A stretch of DNA of 64,000 nt from Alteribacter populi (lineage in GTDB: Bacteria; Bacillota; Bacilli; Bacillales; Salisediminibacteriaceae), in contig NZ_KZ293963.1 in assembly GCF_002352765.1 (NCBI RefSeq), forward strand, positions 1,634,368 to 1,698,367. The letters are read 5' to 3'. The notes under the pieces were generated by a model, which saw nothing but the letters and a program-made list of their open reading frames with translations, searched no databases and was not told the origin of the DNA. How positions within the stretch are numbered: the first letter of the stretch is position 1; each line of letters starts with the position of its first letter. The translations under genes and the position numbers were made by a program. Below are positions 35,380-44,203 of the stretch, piece after piece.

Positions 35380-36159
35380 TTAACGATCTTTGAATGCTGG
35401 TTCTCTTTTGTTTATAAAAGCGTCAATTCCTTCTTTAGCGTCTTCAGTTTGAGAAACCTCACCAAAAAGCTCAGCCTCTCGCTTGGCACCTGCTTCATCT
35501 ACACGATCAGCATACTGCACAAGCTCTAGAGCATAACGCATGGCAATAGCGCTTTTTTGAGCGATTTTTTCGGCTAATTTCTTCGTACGATCAAAAACTT
35601 CTTCATCTGGAAACGCATCATCTGCAAGTCCAAGTTGAACAGCATCCATTCCTGAAATAGGATCTGACGTAAGAAGTAGTTGTGTCGCTTTCGATTTTCC
35701 GATCAGTTTCGGCAGGCGTTGGGTACCTGCGAATCCAGGTACAAGACCAAGCTGCAGTTCGGGCAGTCCTAATTTTGTATTTTCGCCAACAATACGTATA
35801 TGACAAGCCATGGCCAGTTCAAGTCCGCCACCTAAAGCTGCACCATGTACAGAAGCTAAAATCGGTTTAGGGAAAGCCTCCATCTTATCAAACACTCGTT
35901 GTCCTCGTTCTGCCATTTCTTTAAATGCCTCGCCGCTATCAACCGAGGTGAATTCTTTAATATCAGCACCGGCTGCAAAGAATCGGCCTTCCCCGTGAAC
36001 GATGATGACCTTTACTTCTTCATCTGCTTCAAAATCGTCCAACACTTCATCCAATTCGAGGAACATTGGCTGGCACAGAGCGTTGGCAGGAGAATGTTGT
36101 AATGTCACGAAGCCAATCTTGTTTTCTTTCGTTGCACTTAAATATTCATATTTGCTCAA
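35380..36159 (-). CDS. fadB: enoyl-CoA hydratase (crotonase family)
   Basis: A 259-residue hydratase for the second step of beta-oxidation (trans-2-enoyl-CoA to 3-hydroxyacyl-CoA). Crotonase landmarks: AAGADIKEF oxyanion-hole region (about 67), GAALGGGLELAMACHIRI with the first Glu, and LPELQLGLVPGFAGTQRL with the second catalytic Glu. It matches B. subtilis YsiB (FadB) by neighbours. A hairpin separates it from fadR, so it may be read through or have its own promoter. Confidence 0.94.
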   Translation of the reverse strand: MSKYEYLSATKENKIGFVTLQHSPANALCQPMFLELDEVLDDFEADEEVKVIIVHGEGRFFAAGADIKEFTSVDSGEAFKEMAERGQRVFDKMEAFPKPILASVHGAALGGGLELAMACHIRIVGENTKLGLPELQLGLVPGFAGTQRLPKLIGKSKATQLLLTSDPISGMDAVQLGLADDAFPDEEVFDRTKKLAEKIAQKSAIAMRYALELVQYADRVDEAGAKREAELFGEVSQTEDAKEGIDAFINKREPAFKDR

Positions 36160-36230
36160 GTAGGTTCACTCCTTTCGATCTCACTTAACTTTATTCGACA
36201 TTAAAACGCTTTCACCTTTTAAAAAAAGAA
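36160..36230 (-). promoter_or_regulatory. possible weak cre site upstream of fadB
   Basis: On the minus strand GGTGAAAGCGTTTTAATG (about 36206-36223) differs from the cre consensus TGNAANCGNWWNCA at one defined position. It could bring CcpA control to fadB-etfBA, but the match is imperfect. Confidence 0.4.
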
Positions 36231-36275
36231 AACCTGTCAAAAAAAGCAGAATATTCATCGTTTTTTAAACAGGTC
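36231..36275 (-). terminator. hairpin between fadR and fadB
   Basis: GACCTGTTTAAAAAA / TTTTTTTGACAGGTT arms on the minus strand; may act as a partial terminator that lowers fadB expression relative to fadR, or the reverse. Confidence 0.55.
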
Positions 36276-36287
36276 TACATCAACTTG

Positions 36288-36875
36288 TTACCTTTGCTTT
36301 AACCCAGATAAAAGCATTTGATTCAATGATTGTGCGAGAGGAACTAGATCATACTTGTGATCTTTCATCACCCAGTTTGTTACCACTTCATCAATCGCTC
36401 CAAAAATAACTTGGCGGGCGATCCTCTTATCTAACTCTGCGGAAAAGAACCCTTCCTCCATTCCCTCAGTTAAAATGGAATCAATCAACCCTAAATAGCC
36501 TTTGAGTACCTCGTTAATGCGTGTACGCAAAGCAAGGTTCGATTGTCTTAACTCCAACTGGGTAACAATAGCTAAATCATAATCAGCTTCTAGCTGTTTC
36601 AAATGCATTTCAATTAGCAGTTTGAGCTTCTCTTCGATTGGAGTGTCGTGAGCAAGGCGTTCCTTACTTTTCTCCACAAAGCTGCCCATCTTTACTTCAA
36701 ATAGCGAGATTAATATATCTTCTTTGTTTTTAAAATAAAGATAAATCGTGCCATCTGCTACGCCAGCTTCACGGGCAATCTTTGATACTTGGGAATGATG
36801 ATAGCCGTTTTCAGCAATCACTTTCACCGCTGCATCGATTATTTGTTCAAATTTTTGACCTTTTCTCTTTGCCAT
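36288..36875 (-). CDS. fadR: TetR-family fatty acid degradation regulator FadR
   Basis: A 195-residue TetR repressor: N-terminal HTH (IIDAAVKVIAENGYHHSQVS, then GVADGTIYLYFKNKEDIL) and a ligand domain that in B. subtilis FadR (YsiA) binds long-chain acyl-CoA and releases DNA. An operator of the FadR type overlaps its own start of transcription, so autoregulation is likely. Position between the acyl-CoA ligase and fadB is identical to B. subtilis. Confidence 0.94.
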   Translation of the reverse strand: MAKRKGQKFEQIIDAAVKVIAENGYHHSQVSKIAREAGVADGTIYLYFKNKEDILISLFEVKMGSFVEKSKERLAHDTPIEEKLKLLIEMHLKQLEADYDLAIVTQLELRQSNLALRTRINEVLKGYLGLIDSILTEGMEEGFFSAELDKRIARQVIFGAIDEVVTNWVMKDHKYDLVPLAQSLNQMLLSGLKQR

Positions 36876-36909
36876 GTCTTCACTTCCTCAGCCTATCCTC
36901 TGTGAAAAA

Positions 36910-36966
36910 TGAATGATCATTCATTCACTATGTTTTCATTTTAGAGTAAGACCACTCTCATGTCAA
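36910..36966 (-). promoter_or_regulatory. fadR promoter with FadR operator
   Basis: A sigma-A promoter TTGACA-N17-TAAAAT (36938-36966, minus strand) is followed by the palindrome TGAATGA-TCAT-TCATTCA (36910-36927). The operator would cover about +5 to +20, where a repressor blocks initiation. The central four bases differ from the NTAN consensus. Confidence 0.85.
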
Positions 36967-37022
36967 ACACAGCATCGTGAAAATACCCTCGAAAAATTTA
37001 GGACCTTTCTAAAAGTGGAGGT

Positions 37023-38732
37023 TTAGTTCACTTCTGTGGTTACTTTTTCATCTCGTTTTTTCTTTTCTTCATCCACAAGTGCTCTTCTCAAAACTTTACC
37101 GACCATTGTTTTTGGAAGATCATCCCGGAATTCAAACACTTTAGGAGCCTTATAAGCAGATAAATGTTTACGACAATATTGATTCAACTCTTCCTCAGAA
37201 AGACTTTCCTCATCTTTAAGAACAACAAAGGCTTTGACTGTCTCCCCTCGATAAGGGTCTGGGATGCCGATGACTACCGCCTCTTGAATAGCTTCGTGTT
37301 CATACAACACTTCCTCTACTTCACGAGGGTAAATATTAAATCCACCTGCAATAATCATATCTTTTTTACGATCGACAATGAAGAAATAGCCTTCTTCGTC
37401 CATGTAGCCCATGTCTCCAGTCAAGAGCCAGTCGCCATCAAAGGTTGCCCCTGTATCTTCCGGACGGTTCCAATAACCTTTCATCACTTGAGGTCCACGG
37501 ACCGCCAGTTCACCAATTTCGCCTGTCTCAGCCTGTTCCCCGGTTTCTGCTGAGACGATAACAGCGTCTGTGTCCGGCCAAGGTAATCCGATACTTCCCG
37601 TCGGTCGCTTCCCCCACATTAGGTTAAAGTGAGTCACAGGAGAAGCCTCTGTTAAACCAAAGCCTTCAGATAGTTTCCCACCTGTTAACTCTTCAAATCG
37701 TTGCTGCACTTCCACCGGCAACGGTGCTGAGCCGCTTATACAAACTTCAACAGAGGACAAGTCGTACTTTTGGACATTGGGGTCATTAATAAGACCTATG
37801 TACATCGTCGGTGCTCCTGGAAAAATCGATACCTTTTCCTTCGCAATCGCTTTTAATATTTGTGTCGTGTCAAAGCGTGGAACGATGACCATTTTCGAGC
37901 GATCCATGATCGAAAAATTCATTCCAACAGTCATCCCATAAACATGGAAAAATGGCAGCGCACATAGGATGACCTCATTACCATGATCAATTTTGTGCAT
38001 CCACTTTAAGCATTGCGTCGTGTTTGCCACCAAATTATGGTGAGTAAGCATAACACCTTTCGCTACACCGGTTGTGCCACCTGTATATTGTAAGAGGGCG
38101 AGATCCTCCTTTGGATTCACTTTAAATTCAATTGGCTTTGGTTCACACGACTTTAATAACTTGCTAAATGAATGCGTATTTGAGTTGTACGAAATGTCCA
38201 CCTTTACTCCAGAGTTTTTCTTTTGAATAAACGGATAAGCGATATTTTTCGGGAATGGGAGGTAGTCTTTAATCCCTGTGACGATAACATGTTCAAGTTT
38301 CGTTTTCTTCATGACATTGGCAACTCTTGGATAAACAAGATCCAAACAAACGATTACCTTAGCCCCTGAATCGACCATTTGGTGCTCTAGCTCTCTTTCC
38401 ACATAAAGTGGATTCGTTTGCACGACAACTGCCCCAGCCATAAGTGCTCCATAGTAGGAAATCACCGATTGCGGAGTATTGGCCAACATGATTGCAACAC
38501 GATCCCCTTTCTTAATATCAAGATCGCGAAGACCGTTTGCAAAACGCAGCGCACCATCATAAACTTCAGCAAAATTCATTTCTTTCCCCATGAAATGAAG
38601 TGCCGTCTTCTCTGGAGTCTCCTTTGCTGCCTCTTCTAAATACGTCTGCAACGCTTTTTCTTCATATTCAATCTTAACCGGAATTTCTTCGGGATAATGT
38701 TTTAACCAAGGTCGTACGAGTCGTTCTTCCAT
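37023..38732 (-). CDS. lcfA: long-chain fatty acid-CoA ligase, copy 1
   Basis: A 569-residue adenylate-forming enzyme that activates fatty acids to acyl-CoA with ATP. The AMP-binding signature YTGGTTGVAKGVMLTHHN lies near 217-234; EGFGLTEASP, GDMGYMDEEGYFFIVDRKKD and the C-terminal Lys in KTMVGKVLRR complete the family motifs. It is immediately upstream of fadR, the place of B. subtilis lcfA, so I treat this as the orthologue. Copy 2 follows on the other side; the two are very similar throughout. Confidence 0.95.
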   Translation of the reverse strand: MEERLVRPWLKHYPEEIPVKIEYEEKALQTYLEEAAKETPEKTALHFMGKEMNFAEVYDGALRFANGLRDLDIKKGDRVAIMLANTPQSVISYYGALMAGAVVVQTNPLYVERELEHQMVDSGAKVIVCLDLVYPRVANVMKKTKLEHVIVTGIKDYLPFPKNIAYPFIQKKNSGVKVDISYNSNTHSFSKLLKSCEPKPIEFKVNPKEDLALLQYTGGTTGVAKGVMLTHHNLVANTTQCLKWMHKIDHGNEVILCALPFFHVYGMTVGMNFSIMDRSKMVIVPRFDTTQILKAIAKEKVSIFPGAPTMYIGLINDPNVQKYDLSSVEVCISGSAPLPVEVQQRFEELTGGKLSEGFGLTEASPVTHFNLMWGKRPTGSIGLPWPDTDAVIVSAETGEQAETGEIGELAVRGPQVMKGYWNRPEDTGATFDGDWLLTGDMGYMDEEGYFFIVDRKKDMIIAGGFNIYPREVEEVLYEHEAIQEAVVIGIPDPYRGETVKAFVVLKDEESLSEEELNQYCRKHLSAYKAPKVFEFRDDLPKTMVGKVLRRALVDEEKKKRDEKVTTEVN

Positions 38733-38769
38733 GAAAAGTCCTCCTTCGACTCTCTCCTTCCAAGTAAGA

Positions 38770-38830
38770 CAACATCCTCTCTCTCCTCCTATTTTAATGA
38801 AAACGATTCCAAATTCAAAGTCTTTTGTGA
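38770..38830 (-). promoter_or_regulatory. lcfA copy 1 promoter with cre site
   Basis: TGAAAACGATTCCA (38798-38811) matches the cre consensus TGNAANCGNWWNCA. On the minus strand it lies between TTGAAT and TAAAAT spaced 16 bases, so CcpA binding would block polymerase. Confidence 0.75.
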
Positions 38831-38905
38831 AAATTCTTCAAATTTTTATTTTTGTATAATAGTTAGTCGATTGTTTGAGTAGGCATGCCTGACAAAAATT
38901 CCCTA

Positions 38906-39082
38906 GGAAAAACCGCATAGCGGTCTTTTATACAAGGTTGTTGCTTTTTGATAAAATTAGCGATCGAATCCCCTACAAGCGGACGCTTTCCCTCAAAAGC
39001 AGTAAATATTACGAAAACAGCCTTAGTTGCGCTTATACTTTATTTTTTTAGAAAAGGTAAACTTTCTTAAAGTATAAAAAAA
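38906..39082. repeat. repeat families F and G between the two ligase genes
   Basis: GAAAAACCGCATAGCGGTCT to GGACGCTTTCC (38906-38991) matches 61605-61700. It is followed by CCTTAGTTGCGCTTATACTT and GTAAACTTTCTTAAAGTAT, matching 32800-32866. The gap of about 400 bases has no gene. Confidence 0.75.
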
Positions 39083-39083
39083 G

Positions 39084-39122
39084 AGAGTGCCTCAAGGTGA
39101 AACCACCTTATAAGACACCCTC
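39084..39122 (-). terminator. terminator after lcfA copy 2
   Basis: GAGGGTGTCTTATAAGGTG / CACCTTGAGGCACTC arms on the minus strand with internal mismatches, followed by TTTTTTTATAC. Confidence 0.7.
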
Positions 39123-39136
39123 TATGCCATTCCTAG

Positions 39137-40837
39137 TTACTTCTCACTCGTATTCGCTAGTTTTTCCCGTTCCTCTTCTACCAAAACTCGTCGTAGAATT
39201 TTTCCGACCATCGTCTTCGGTAATTCTTCTCTAAATTCAAATAAACGTGGAACTTTGTACGCGGCTAAATGTTTCCGACAGTATTCTTCCAACTCGTCTT
39301 CCGCTAAAGATTGCCCCTCTTTTAATACGATAAAGACTTTGACAGTTTCTCCTCGGTATGGATCAGGAACTCCGATGGCACAGGCTTCTTGAATTGCTTT
39401 ATGTTCATAAAGAACCTCTTCAATTTCTCGTGGATAAATATTGAATCCACCTGCAATGATCATATCTTTTTTACGATCTACTATATAAAAATACCCCTCT
39501 TCATCCATGTATCCCATATCCCCGGACAGAAACCAGTCATCTTTAAACGTGGCCTGAGTAGCTTCTGGCTGGTTCCAGTAACCTCTCATGACCTGCGGAC
39601 CACGAATGATTATTTCTCCGATTTCATTTGGTTCAGCTAATTCCCCTGTTTCAGCTGATAATACAGCTACATCCGTATCCGGCCACGGGATACCGATACT
39701 TCCCGATTTCCGATTTCCCCAAATCAGATTGGCTATAGCGACCGGAGCTGTCTCTGTTAATCCGTATCCTTCAACTAAACTTCCATTTGTAACATTTTCA
39801 AAACGGTTCTGCACATCGACTGGTAAAGGAGCTGAACCGCTTATGCACGCTTTAATGGAAGACAGGTCATGCTTTTTAATATCAGGATGATTTAATAACC
39901 CAATATACATCGTTGGAGCCCCTGGGTAGATGCTTGCTTTTTGACTTTCGATCGCTTTCAGAATGTCTTTTGGTTCAAATTTAGGCATGATTACCATTTT
40001 ATACGCCATTCGAATCGCCAAGTTCATAACCGTTGTCATGCCATAAACATGAAAAAATGGCAGGGCAGCAATAATAACTTCTTCTCCAGGCTTCATTTTG
40101 TACATCCAGTGCTTACATTGCAATGTATTCACAACGAGATTGTAATGAGTAAGCATTACTCCCTTTGCAGGACCTGTAGTACCACCAGTATATTGAAGCA
40201 GTGCGAGGTCCCCTTTCGGGTCAATATCAAGCTTAATCTCTTGTGCCTTTCCCTCATTTAGAAATCTCTCAAAAGAATGGAGACGGTCATTATATTGGAG
40301 GTCTACTTTAATGCCTGTTCGTTTTTTCTGAACGAACGGATAAATGAGGTTTTTAGGAAAAGGTAAGTAATCCTTAATTCCAGTTACAATGATGTGTTCC
40401 AGACTTGTGTTGTCCTTTACATTGGCTACTTTCGGGTAAACTAAATCAAGACAAATCATTACTTTTGAACCAGAATCATTCATTTGGTGCTCAATTTCCC
40501 TCTCCACATAAAGGGGATTTGTCTGGACGACAATCGCTCCTGCAAATAACGCTCCATAGTATGAAATGACTGATTGTGGTGTGTTGGCAAGCATAATGGC
40601 AACACGGTCACCTTGCTCAACCCCAATTGAGCGTAATTGATTAGCAAACTTTAATGCGGAATCATAAACCTCTTTGTAAGTCATTTCTTTCCCCATAAAA
40701 TGAAGGGCTTCTTTCTCAGGAAAATTCTCTGCCGATTCTTTTAAATAGCTTTGCAATGTTCGAACTTCGTAGTCAATGGATGTAGGGATTTCATCTGGAT
40801 AGTGTTGGAACCAAGGCTTTTGAGTTTTTGTTTCCAT
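39137..40837 (-). CDS. long-chain fatty acid-CoA ligase, copy 2
   Basis: A 566-residue paralogue of the ligase at 37023-38732, colinear from end to end, with YTGGTTGPAKGVMLTHYN, EGYGLTETAP and KTMVGKILRR motifs intact, so both should be active. It is the upstream member of a tandem pair. The N-terminal metal and nucleotide motifs agree; differences are scattered, which argues for an old duplication. Its promoter carries a cre site like that of copy 1. The substrate range may differ. Confidence 0.94.
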   Translation of the reverse strand: METKTQKPWFQHYPDEIPTSIDYEVRTLQSYLKESAENFPEKEALHFMGKEMTYKEVYDSALKFANQLRSIGVEQGDRVAIMLANTPQSVISYYGALFAGAIVVQTNPLYVEREIEHQMNDSGSKVMICLDLVYPKVANVKDNTSLEHIIVTGIKDYLPFPKNLIYPFVQKKRTGIKVDLQYNDRLHSFERFLNEGKAQEIKLDIDPKGDLALLQYTGGTTGPAKGVMLTHYNLVVNTLQCKHWMYKMKPGEEVIIAALPFFHVYGMTTVMNLAIRMAYKMVIMPKFEPKDILKAIESQKASIYPGAPTMYIGLLNHPDIKKHDLSSIKACISGSAPLPVDVQNRFENVTNGSLVEGYGLTETAPVAIANLIWGNRKSGSIGIPWPDTDVAVLSAETGELAEPNEIGEIIIRGPQVMRGYWNQPEATQATFKDDWFLSGDMGYMDEEGYFYIVDRKKDMIIAGGFNIYPREIEEVLYEHKAIQEACAIGVPDPYRGETVKVFIVLKEGQSLAEDELEEYCRKHLAAYKVPRLFEFREELPKTMVGKILRRVLVEEEREKLANTSEK

Positions 40838-40999
40838 TTTTTTCCTCCCTTTTACTTATTAGGACATGTTCAAATAGGAGGGCAACCAAAGTTATATAAG
40901 ACTCCAATTACCGACCTATTTGACGTTCTAATAGTGACCTCTCCTTTCTAAAGTTCCATTAACTGGCTGTAGGAAATGTACATGAGCCTGTTCATTTCA

Positions 41000-41060
41000 C
41001 CACTGGACATTCTCCTCTCTTAGTCTCATTTTAATGAAACCGATTACAATTTAAAAGGTA
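41000..41060 (-). promoter_or_regulatory. lcfA copy 2 promoter with cre site
   Basis: TGAAACCGATTACA (41035-41048) fits the cre consensus and, with ATTTTAA before it, aligns with the copy 1 promoter. TTTAAA and TAAAAT spaced 16 bases flank it on the minus strand. Confidence 0.75.
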
Positions 41061-41102
41061 TTTATTCAATTTTTAGAATATTTATTTTTATCTTTGTCCC
41101 TT

Positions 41103-41140
41103 TCTCAAATAAGCAACAAACTTTACGATAATACCATTAT
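41103..41140. repeat. family E repeat, solo right end
   Basis: CTCAAATAAGCAACAAACTT followed by TACGATAATACC is nearly the right end of the structured element at 46146-46180. Confidence 0.65.
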
Positions 41141-41195
41141 TTTTTCCCAGGCCTTTCTTACCCTATTGCTAACAGTATTATTCTATTCTATGAGA

Positions 41196-41224
41196 AAGAC
41201 GACTGGCTTCATGCCAATCGTCTT
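41196..41224 (-). terminator. terminator after the small membrane ORF
   Basis: AAGACGATTGGC / GCCAGTCGTCTT on the minus strand (one G-T pair) with a short loop, followed by TTCTC. It ends the mutS2-yshE transcript. Confidence 0.75.
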
Positions 41225-41250
41225 GAATGATATAAAATCAAATTTCACTT

Positions 41251-41331
41251 TTAGAAGAAAAGAAGATAAACCATTCCAGCAATGATAAACCCCGCACATA
41301 GCACTGCAAGGATTTTCCACAACGTTTCCAA
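41251..41331 (-). CDS. small putative membrane protein (26 residues)
   Basis: A short frame, TTG start at 41331 (or GTG at 41340), encoding METLWKILAVLCAGFIIAGM and a VYLLFF tail: a short amphipathic N-terminus and one membrane helix. AGGTG is 6 bases before the TTG. It lies 27 bases after yshE and right before a terminator, so it would be the last gene of the mutS2-yshE operon. I know no named family; single-helix peptides of this size often associate with a larger membrane protein, here YshE by position. Confidence 0.5.
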   Translation of the reverse strand: METLWKILAVLCAGFIIAGMVYLLFF

Positions 41332-41358
41332 TACCTTCACCTACTTTTGTTAGTCCAG

Positions 41359-41763
41359 TTAAATACTCGCTCCTATCACGTAGGAAAGAGCGATGGAAAG
41401 AATGAGGGAGATAAGTCCCACCGCACGGTTGTCATTTTTAAGTTCGCGATCTACTTTAAAACGAGGGGTTAGAAACTCAAAAATAAAGTAAACAAAAAGG
41501 AGAAGCATAAACCCGTAAATTCCCCACACCAGCATCATAACGACTGTATCATTCGCTTCAATTGAATGACGAAAAACGTTTGCCACACCGAAGATCTTTC
41601 CTCCCGTGGCCATCGAGACTGCGACGTTACCTGACTGGATTTCCTCCCATGTAGAATAACGTGTGACAATTTCAAACACTGCCAAAAAAACAATAATCGC
41701 AATAACAACTACGCTGTATATTCCTGCAGTATACATAAAATCGTGTTCAAATAGTGACTCCAT
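41359..41763 (-). CDS. yshE: DUF350 membrane protein YshE
   Basis: A 134-residue integral membrane protein with about four hydrophobic helices (13-33, 48-60, 74-97, 112-133). The DUF350 family is widespread and has no agreed function. It follows mutS2 by 14 bases, as in B. subtilis where yshE follows mutSB, and shares its transcript. A charged segment (EFLTPRFKVDRELKNDNRA) lies between helices 3 and 4. Confidence 0.85.
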   Translation of the reverse strand: MESLFEHDFMYTAGIYSVVVIAIIVFLAVFEIVTRYSTWEEIQSGNVAVSMATGGKIFGVANVFRHSIEANDTVVMMLVWGIYGFMLLLFVYFIFEFLTPRFKVDRELKNDNRAVGLISLILSIALSYVIGASI

Positions 41764-41777
41764 AAATAATGAGCTCC

Positions 41778-44135
41778 TTATTTTAGTTGAACGACAGTGA
41801 CACCAGAGCCACCTTCGTTCATCCCCCCCATTCGTGTACCCTTGACATTTCGGTGCGTTTTCAATTTCTCTTGAACACCTTTTCGAAGAGCACCTGTTCC
41901 TTTCCCATGGATGATCGAGATTTGATGATAGCCTGCAAGTATCGCATCATCTAAATATTTATCCACCATTAACATCGCATCCTCATATCGTTCTCCACGA
42001 AGATCCAGCTCAGTCTTTACATGAGCTTCTTTTCCGCGAATCGCTGCTAATGGTGTTTTTTCCTGTTGCTTCGGTCTGGACATGTACTGAAGGTCGTTTG
42101 CTTTCACCTTCATTTTCATCATTCCAAGTTGAACGTAAAATTCTTTCTCGCTTACTCGCTCAACAATGTGCCCCTTTTGGTCAAAGCTGATGACCTTCAC
42201 TTCATCACCTGGTAAAAGCTCCGCTGGTTTACTGGAAGGTTTAGCTTGAGGTTGCTTTTTCTTTGATTTCAATTCAGGAGAAGCTTCACCAAGCATTTTT
42301 TTCGCTTCTATTAATTCGTGATCTTTAATGGCAGGATTTGATTTTTGTACATCACGCAAATATTCAATAATCTCATCTGCTTCTTGCTGCGCTTTCTTAA
42401 CGGCTTCAGTCGCTTTTCGTTCAGCTTCTTCCATCGCCTTTTCTTTCTCTTTCTCAAAACGCTCATACTCTTTTTCAAGATTTCTATGCAAATCCTCGGC
42501 CTCTTTACGGTAAGCATTGGCATGTTCAAGGTCTTTTTCAGCAAGCTTACGACTTTCATCTAACGAAGCAATCATGTTTTCAATTTTATTCGTATCGGCT
42601 CCAATTTGACTTTGAGCTTCATCAATCACTTCTTCACTCAACCCAAGCCGGCGGCTGATCGCAAATGCATTACTACGTCCAGGAACACCAATCATTAACC
42701 GGTAAGTGGGGCGCAGCGTTTCCACGTCAAATTCCACACTTGCATTCATCACGCCTTCTCTGTTGTACGCATACCCTTTAAGCTCACTATAGTGAGTCGT
42801 CGCTGCGACACGTGCCCCAATTTTATACACGTAATCTAATATTGAAATGGCGAGAGCAGCTCCTTCCGTTGGGTCTGTCCCTGCGCCGAGCTCGTCAAAC
42901 AACACGAGACTTTCGTGGTCAAGCTTGTCTAAAATATCGACAATATTTGTCATATGAGACGAGAACGTACTTAAGCTTTGTTCGATCGACTGTTCATCAC
43001 CAATGTCAGCAAAAATTTGTTGGAAAACAGCCGCTTCTGATCCCTCTTCACAAGGAAGGTGTAAGCCAGATTGTGCCATTAACGTCAACAGACCAATAGT
43101 TTTTAACGTTACGGTTTTTCCACCAGTGTTCGGTCCCGTAATCACAAGTGATTGAAATGAATTCCCAAGTTCTACATCAATCGGAACAATTTCATCACCT
43201 GGGATTAATGGATGACGTGCTTTTTTAAAATCCATCAGCCCGTGATCGTTAAGCTTCGGCTGGCTTCCCTTAATTTCCTGGCTGTAATAAGCTTTGGCAA
43301 AAAGAAAGTCGACTTCCTCCATCGTATCCACGATCATTAGTAAATCTTCTTGTTTTTCACCTACTTCATTTGATAAAACGTGTAAAATCCGCTCAATTTC
43401 CTGCCGTTCCTTTACTCGTGCTTCACGAAGTTGATTGTTGATTGATACTACCGCATCCGGCTCAATAAAAAGAGTTGCACCTGAAGCAGATTGGTCATGG
43501 ACGAGGCCGCCAAATTGCCCGCGGTATTCTTGTTTCACCGGAATAACATAACGGTCATTTCGAATGGTAATGATCGAATCAGAGAGCATTTTACGGCTCG
43601 AAGAAGAACGGGTCATGTTTTCTAACTTTGATCGTACACTGCTTTCGTGACTGCGAATCTGTTGTCGAACAGAACGTAGCTGCGAGCTGGCTGAATCGAG
43701 CATCTCTCCGTTTTCGTCAACGGATTGTTTAATCGAACGCTCTAAGTCAGTTAAAGGAAAGATTTGTGACGCGAGATCTTCGAGAATCGGTAACTCAATC
43801 TCATCTTCAATGCTTTGTTCGATAAAACTTTTAAAGCGGCGGCTTCCATAAATTGTTGACGCAATATCTAACATTTCCTGCTCATTTAACATCCCGCCAA
43901 TGACTGCACGCTTAATCGAAGCCCGAATGTCTCGGATGCCACCTAGTGGAACTTGTCCTTTTAACCGAAGAATCTTTGTCCCTTCGTACGTCGCTTCTTG
44001 TGCATGCTTAACCTCATCCAAATCAGTACTTGGCATTAATGAGTCTATTTTTCGTTTTCCAAGTGATGAACTTGCATGATGGATTAACTGTTTTTTCATT
44101 TTATCGTACTCTAATATTCGGCAAACCCTTTCCAT
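41778..44135 (-). CDS. mutS2: endonuclease MutS2
   Basis: A 785-residue MutS-like ATPase without the mismatch-recognition domain. Walker A TGPNTGGKT (about 330), DELGAGTDPTEG Walker B region, a long coiled coil rich in Glu/Lys (about 515-615) and a C-terminal Smr nuclease domain (ELDLRGERYEDAM, IIHGKGTGALRKG). MutS2 proteins act in recombination control and, in Bacillus, in rescue of collided ribosomes. Start MERVCRILEYDK aligns with the family start; GGGGG lies 12 bases before. Confidence 0.95.
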   Translation of the reverse strand: MERVCRILEYDKMKKQLIHHASSSLGKRKIDSLMPSTDLDEVKHAQEATYEGTKILRLKGQVPLGGIRDIRASIKRAVIGGMLNEQEMLDIASTIYGSRRFKSFIEQSIEDEIELPILEDLASQIFPLTDLERSIKQSVDENGEMLDSASSQLRSVRQQIRSHESSVRSKLENMTRSSSSRKMLSDSIITIRNDRYVIPVKQEYRGQFGGLVHDQSASGATLFIEPDAVVSINNQLREARVKERQEIERILHVLSNEVGEKQEDLLMIVDTMEEVDFLFAKAYYSQEIKGSQPKLNDHGLMDFKKARHPLIPGDEIVPIDVELGNSFQSLVITGPNTGGKTVTLKTIGLLTLMAQSGLHLPCEEGSEAAVFQQIFADIGDEQSIEQSLSTFSSHMTNIVDILDKLDHESLVLFDELGAGTDPTEGAALAISILDYVYKIGARVAATTHYSELKGYAYNREGVMNASVEFDVETLRPTYRLMIGVPGRSNAFAISRRLGLSEEVIDEAQSQIGADTNKIENMIASLDESRKLAEKDLEHANAYRKEAEDLHRNLEKEYERFEKEKEKAMEEAERKATEAVKKAQQEADEIIEYLRDVQKSNPAIKDHELIEAKKMLGEASPELKSKKKQPQAKPSSKPAELLPGDEVKVISFDQKGHIVERVSEKEFYVQLGMMKMKVKANDLQYMSRPKQQEKTPLAAIRGKEAHVKTELDLRGERYEDAMLMVDKYLDDAILAGYHQISIIHGKGTGALRKGVQEKLKTHRNVKGTRMGGMNEGGSGVTVVQLK

Positions 44136-44203
44136 AAAAGGGAGCACCCCCTACGTTTCTATCTGTTTTTATTAGGCTCTTTTTTCTGAAAAATAACAAC
44201 CTT

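Noticed and set aside
37023..40837. Acyl-CoA ligase pair considered as part of a polyketide or nonribosomal peptide cluster
   Set aside because: No carrier protein or synthase is nearby; the neighbours are beta-oxidation genes and the proteins are standalone long-chain ligases.
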